Assembly: GCA_019775845.1 (NCBI GenBank)
Contig: JADQAV010000035.1
Location: forward strand, 1 to 64,000
Reading direction: 5' to 3'
DNA length: 64,000 bases
Source: Myrmaecium sp. VS I D KN 1
Taxonomy: Eukaryota > Ascomycota > Dothideomycetes > Valsariales > Valsariaceae
The translations under genes and the position numbers were made by a program. The notes under the pieces were generated by a model. The model saw only the letters and a list, made by a program, of their open reading frames with translations, had not been told where the DNA came from and ran no database searches. Shown piece after piece: positions 60,071 to 64,000 of the stretch. Each line of letters starts with the position of its first letter. Position 1 is the first letter of the stretch.

Positions 60071-60511
60071 GTAGGAGGGTAAGGGGGGGTGGGTGATCAC
60101 TTTGCTTTTGCTGGAGCTTCCTTTGCTTTGGCTTTTTGCTTGGGGAGTTCGGGTTTTTAGGCCATACCATATCATACCTTACCGAGCGAAAAGGACGTCT
60201 TTCTGTGGAAAGGGGCGGAGAACGGAGACTTATGGATGTGGCCTGGCATGCATACGTAGGGATAACCTGCTCTGCTTTGCTCTACTCTGGTCTCTGTGCG
60301 GCATACAGGCGTTTCAGGAACGGATGTCTTTTACGTCGATCAACGAGGTTCGATGAATTACATTACATAACTAACATACGAGCGGCTTTTCTTTCTCTCT
60401 TTCACTAATGACTTTTTTTTTTTATTTCTGATGCTGGCATCATCCATCCTTCAAATATCATCCTACAATTATCCTCCACTACCCTCCCGGCCCCCTTCCT
60501 CACTAACAAGA
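60071..60511. other. Convergent 3' flanks of the gamma-tubulin complex and SDR genes
   Basis: No gene is seen. The strand is T-rich with a T-rich run near 60,412-60,425. AATTACATTACATAACTAACATAC near 60,355 is AT-rich and suits 3'-end formation. Confidence 0.75.
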
Positions 60512-61618
60512 TCAAACATCATCAACATCCAACCCCGCCCCCGCCTCCTCCCCCTCCCTCTCCAACCACTCCGCCAGCACCTCCCTGGTGGTCCGCATCA
60601 ACCGGTCACCCAACGCCACATCCCGGCTCAACTCGCTGCCCTCCTCCACCACCGCGGGGGGGCACACGTACCGGCCGGACTCCTCGATGCGCGTCGCCGC
60701 GAACAGCGGGCTGCAGCAGGCCTCCCAGATGTCCTTCTTGAACGGCTGCATGGCGACGCTCATGCCGTAGCCGGCGAGGGGGTGGGCGTCGTGGATGTGC
60801 TCCTCGCTCTGGCGGGTGGCGACGATGCCTGGGTGGGCGGCGTTGGAGAGGATGGCGGCGGTGGTGGTGGGATGGGACGGCGCCTCCCCGGTGAGGCGCC
60901 GGGCGAGGTACCGGGCGTAGAGGAGGTTGGCGAGTTTGCTGCGGCCGTAGAGTTCCTGCGGGGAGAGTGGGGAGGAGAGCCCGGCGCGTAGCTCGGCGGG
61001 GGAGCTGAAGGCCGTGGAGCTGGGGGCGGAGGCGTGCACGTTGGAGGACATGTGCACGATGCGGACGTGCTCGTTGGCGGACGGGACGTCCTTCTGGGCG
61101 GCGGCGGCGGCGGCGGTGGCGCGGAGGCGGGGGAGGAGCTGGGTGGTCAGGATGGCGTGGCCGAGGTGGTTGGTGGACATGTTGGCGTCGTAGCCCTGGC
61201 GGCAGGTTGCGAAGGACATGATGCCCCGGCCGGCGACGTTGAGCAGGATGTCGAGCCGGCCGAGCTCGGTGCTGAGCTGCGCGCCCACCCGCGCGGTCTG
61301 CGGCCAGTTGCTCAGGTCGCAGGTGTGCCAGTGCACCCGCGCGGCGGCGGAGGACCCCAGGGAGTCGGCGAGGAAGCGGCGCGCGGCGTCTTCGCGGGAG
61401 GGCTCGAGCGAGAGCACGTGGATGGTGGCGATGTCGTGGGCGAGCAGGGTGTGCGTGCAGGCGAGCCCGATGCCTTCGCTGCCGCCGGTGACGATGGCGG
61501 TCTTGCCCGTGAGCGAGGGGATGTCGGTCTCGAGGTTGAAGGCTTCCGAGGGGTGCGCGAGCTTGTGGCCTGCTTTGCCGCCGAGGTTTTCGAGGAGCGT
61601 GCGCCGGAGGGTGTTCAT
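60512..61618 (-). CDS. Short-chain dehydrogenase/reductase
   Basis: One exon on the minus strand, 368 residues. The cofactor loop TGGSEGIG is at 44-51, NVAG at 127-130, the structural Asn at 150, catalytic Ser at 191 or 192 and the YGRSK motif with Tyr224 and Lys228, so the SDR active site looks complete. The pattern TGG..GIG and the long N-terminal helix before it resemble the retinol-dehydrogenase/WW-oxidoreductase-like group, NAD(P)H-linked oxidoreductases with many substrates. The substrate cannot be read from sequence. The ATG at 61618 is the first in frame. A GTG further upstream is less likely. The gene converges with the gamma-tubulin complex gene. Confidence 0.9.
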   Translation of the reverse strand: MNTLRRTLLENLGGKAGHKLAHPSEAFNLETDIPSLTGKTAIVTGGSEGIGLACTHTLLAHDIATIHVLSLEPSREDAARRFLADSLGSSAAARVHWHTCDLSNWPQTARVGAQLSTELGRLDILLNVAGRGIMSFATCRQGYDANMSTNHLGHAILTTQLLPRLRATAAAAAAQKDVPSANEHVRIVHMSSNVHASAPSSTAFSSPAELRAGLSSPLSPQELYGRSKLANLLYARYLARRLTGEAPSHPTTTAAILSNAAHPGIVATRQSEEHIHDAHPLAGYGMSVAMQPFKKDIWEACCSPLFAATRIEESGRYVCPPAVVEEGSELSRDVALGDRLMRTTREVLAEWLEREGEEAGAGLDVDDV

Positions 61619-62259
61619 GGTGAGGAGAAGCGGATGGATGGTGAGGAGGTCAGTGATGGAGAAGGTCACTCAATCCGAAGATGAAAGGGGTTGAGATGGA
61701 TGGGAGTGTGGGATATGGATGTACATGTGTTAAGTATATGTGACCTAAGGTTAGAAGTATAGGGAGGAGAGGAGTAGCATTCCTATAGTCGCTTAATAGT
61801 ACAATAGCTTGGTTGACGTACATGACGCCGACATTGTGAATGGGGGAAGATGTGGAGGAGAAAAGTGTGCGATGTGATCGTCATGGACGTCGATGGGCTG
61901 GCTGGGCTGGCTTGTGGTAGGACGTCAGATCGATGACGCAGGTACGGCGTGGTCAACTCGCGTATGCTACCTCATTCGTATTAGCGTCAGCAATCCCTTA
62001 TCGATTGCTATCCGCACTGTGGAGATCCTGAACGGCCAGGGTCCAACGGTTTTGTGATGTCCTCAGGCTCCTCCCTCTCCTCTACCTCCTCTCCTCTCCT
62101 CCACCTCCTCTCTTCTCCTCCCCATCTCTCTTCTTGCACGTCTCCGTGAAGATCTTCTCACACCTCTTCTCACATTTCTTCTTCTACATCCTCATACACC
62201 CTCTTCTTCCCCTTCTACTTCAACCTCCTCTTCCTCTCTCATTTATTGAACCCGCCACG
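61619..62259. promoter_or_regulatory. Divergent promoter region of the SDR and last genes
   Basis: Between divergent start codons. It has a GGCTGGCTGGGCTGGCTTG patch near 61,896 and a long CTCCTCTCCTCC-type leader at 62,065-62,240 in front of the right-hand gene. No further gene is seen. Confidence 0.6.
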
Positions 62260-63729
62260 ATGGTGGGACCGGCACAACCACCGGCCCATGTGCCTCCAAT
62301 GGACAGCGAAACACTGGTACACATTCACTTTTCTGCCCTCATGTTGAGCCACGCGATGAACCTGACAGACGAAACAGGGAGCCTTGGCAGCTGCGATACA
62401 AGTCGAACAGAAGTATGATTTCATCCATCCATCTGTCCAGCCCATCCGATTGATCCTCACCCTTCTCCTGCAGTTACGAGCCCACCGAGGTCCCCCTTGA
62501 CCGCCCCGAGCGGCTCCGCTACATCATCTCCAACCTCGAAAAGCACCACCGAGAAGTGCGGTACGGTCGTGGCTGCCTGCCTCTTCAGCTCGTTCCATGC
62601 ATCTCCGTCTGACAAACCATAAAGCAGCAACATCCTCAACCTCCCCGCACCGACCGCCGCCCCGCCGTCCTTTACCGCCCATCCTCTATCATCACGCCTA
62701 CGCGCCAGCCTATGGGCCAAGCCACCGAAAGGCTCACCCTCCCTAGCCCGTCCTCTGCTCGGTGAACCCTCCCTGACACCTCACCAACCGCCATTTCGCA
62801 CCACCAGAACGCCGCCCGAAGCGCTCCATGCCATCACTCGCGCCGCGCTCCTCACCCATTACACCGACTCCGCCAATATGCGCGAGGAAGAGCTCCGCAC
62901 CACGCTGCGACGCTATGGCGTTGTACCTGAGCCTGCTCCCACCAAGGCTGATCCAGATGATCCAGAACGTGAGGCGGTCCCTCCTGCCCCCGAGCAAACC
63001 GAGCCCGGCCACACGGCCGAATCTACCATATCCAAACCACACCCCTCCACCAATGCAGAGGCAGCCTTGCCAGAACGCCCCCCATCGCCAGCTCACATCC
63101 CAAAACCAGCAGCACCAGCCACGCGCCGCTCAAGCATCACATCCGCCTCCGCCTCCCTACCCCCGCGACCCTCCCTACCCCCGCGACCCTCCCTACCCAC
63201 TTCCATCACCACATCAACCAGCAGCAACACAACCTCCCTCCCCCCACCCCACCCTTCCCTCCCCACCCGTCTGCCGTCTCCCAACTTGCCCGACCGCACT
63301 CCCGTCGCCCCCGCATCCCTCATCCACGTCCATCCCTCCCGCCTCGCGCAGATGGCCGAGGCGCAAACCGCTTCCGCTCACGTTCTCCCTGAGGGGGTGA
63401 GGATCGCTGGCGCTGCGTCTGCTGCGTCTGCGGCGGTAGAAGAGGGGGGGATACGTATCGCTGGTGCCGCGGCGGCGGCGGCGGCGGCTGCGGCTGCGGA
63501 GGGGGATGAGGAGGGTGTGGATGGGGGGATACGGATTGCGGGGGTGGCGATGGGAGATCGGGAGAGGGGAAGGAAGAGGAGGTGGGAGGGTGATGGGGGG
63601 GTGTTTAATGTTGCTGTTGCTGCTGATGATGGAGGGGAGGGAAAGCAAGGTGCGCGGCTTCAACAGCAGCAGCACCAGCACCAGCAACAGCAGGTCGATC
63701 GCGCGCGCGATCCGAGGTTGAGTCGGTAG
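62260..63729 (+). CDS. Unrecognised protein with short conserved-looking start and low-complexity tail
   Basis: Not recognised. Four exons, 62260-62316, 62378-62412 (35 nt), 62474-62560 and 62628-63729, give 426 residues. All three introns are GT..AG of 61-67 nt and the frame closes across each. The joined start (ETLGALAAAIQVEQ, then YEPTEVPLDRPERLRYIISN) looks like a folded, constrained domain of about 60 residues. A second ordered-looking piece is EALHAITRAALLTHYTDSA and the following REEELRTTLRRYGVV. The rest is Pro/Ser/Thr-rich. Three GxRIAGxA units separated by Ala-rich spacers lie near residues 320-365, then a basic GRKRRWEG word and a Gln/His run. No membrane segment or signal peptide is seen, so a nuclear or cytosolic protein is likely. 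Exon 4 might contain another intron I did not detect. Confidence 0.65.
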
Positions 63730-64000
63730 TTTGTGAGGAGGCTGTGGTGTGTATGTGTATGTGTCTGTCCGGTCGAGGTGAGACGGAAGGATTGGAGAGT
63801 AAGTGATACGAAATGCCGGCGGTGTGGAGGGGGATGATGTGAAAGAAGTTATCTCCGCTGTTTCGCTCCCTGTGTTCTGAGTACGTACAGTAGTAGATTT
63901 GAGGATTCGGGACGGTGGACTTGCTCATAACAGCATACTACAGCATGACGACTGATGAGTTATGAGGCTTCTGGCGATAGTTGCATATGTATGTCGCAAA
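63730..64000. other. 3' flank at the right edge of the window
   Basis: Only 271 bases remain after the last stop codon. A TGTGTATGTGTATGTGTCTG tract at 63,747-63,768 and mixed sequence follow. No gene is seen. Confidence 0.8.

Noticed and set aside
1-64000. tRNA genes
   Set aside because: I looked on both strands for the GGTTCRANYCC-type internal promoter and cloverleaf arms and found only unpaired look-alikes such as those near 23,848 and 46,433. A covariance-model scan would settle it.
1-64000. A biosynthetic cluster or defence island built around the AA9, cyclase and SDR genes
   Set aside because: These three are separated by splicing, translation and cytoskeleton genes. There is no synthase, transporter or pathway regulator linked to them.

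Overview
The window looks like nuclear DNA of a filamentous ascomycete (Pezizomycotina). Three things suggest this: small introns of about 47-275 nt with GT..AG ends and CTRAY-type branch sites, GC-rich coding sequence with pyrimidine-rich leaders, and a gene set typical of such fungi, including a secreted AA9 lytic polysaccharide monooxygenase. I could not narrow the class further. No rRNA, tRNA, CRISPR array or prokaryotic operon was seen.

Sixteen protein-coding genes are supported, most by joining exons across introns. In order they are: an Spt23/Mga2-type membrane-tethered transcription factor (+, 2429-6383); ORC5 (+, 7636-9173); RPC2, the second-largest RNA polymerase III subunit (-, 9828-13554); a Pumilio-family (PUF) RNA-binding protein (+, 18250-22044); a Neo1-type P4-ATPase flippase (-, 24177-28161); Sec16 (+, 28894-34740); a Rab2/Rab4-type GTPase (-, 35423-36393); a choline-transporter-like (CTL/Pns1) membrane protein (+, 37870-40307); eIF2D/Tma64 (-, 41070-43245); a cyclase-family enzyme (+, 43964-45443); the AA9 enzyme (+, 48876-50369); SF3b2/Cus1 (+, 51393-53204); an RS-rich protein (+, 54067-56071); a gamma-tubulin complex component, probably GCP2 (+, 56741-60070); a short-chain dehydrogenase (-, 60512-61618); and an unrecognised protein (+, 62260-63729). 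A weak candidate for a small spliced gene lies at 1215-1522.

Most genes are unrelated housekeeping functions: replication, Pol III transcription, splicing, translation initiation, microtubule nucleation and lipid regulation. One neighbourhood has a theme. Neo1 and Sec16 are divergent, and the Rab and CTL genes follow, so four consecutive genes concern membrane traffic or membrane lipids. The largest gene-free stretches are 13.6-18.2 kb, 22.0-24.2 kb and 45.4-48.9 kb. The last contains a short AT-rich element with imperfect terminal inverted repeats, probably a decayed non-autonomous DNA transposon.

No clearly new multi-gene system was found. The observations most worth a second look are a roughly 50-residue insertion between the switch regions of the Rab GTPase, the unusual tail of the AA9 enzyme, a stop-free 3n intron candidate in the RS-rich gene, the inverted-repeat element, a GC-AG intron beside a C26 intron tract in the cyclase gene, and a GxRIAGxA repeat in the last gene.
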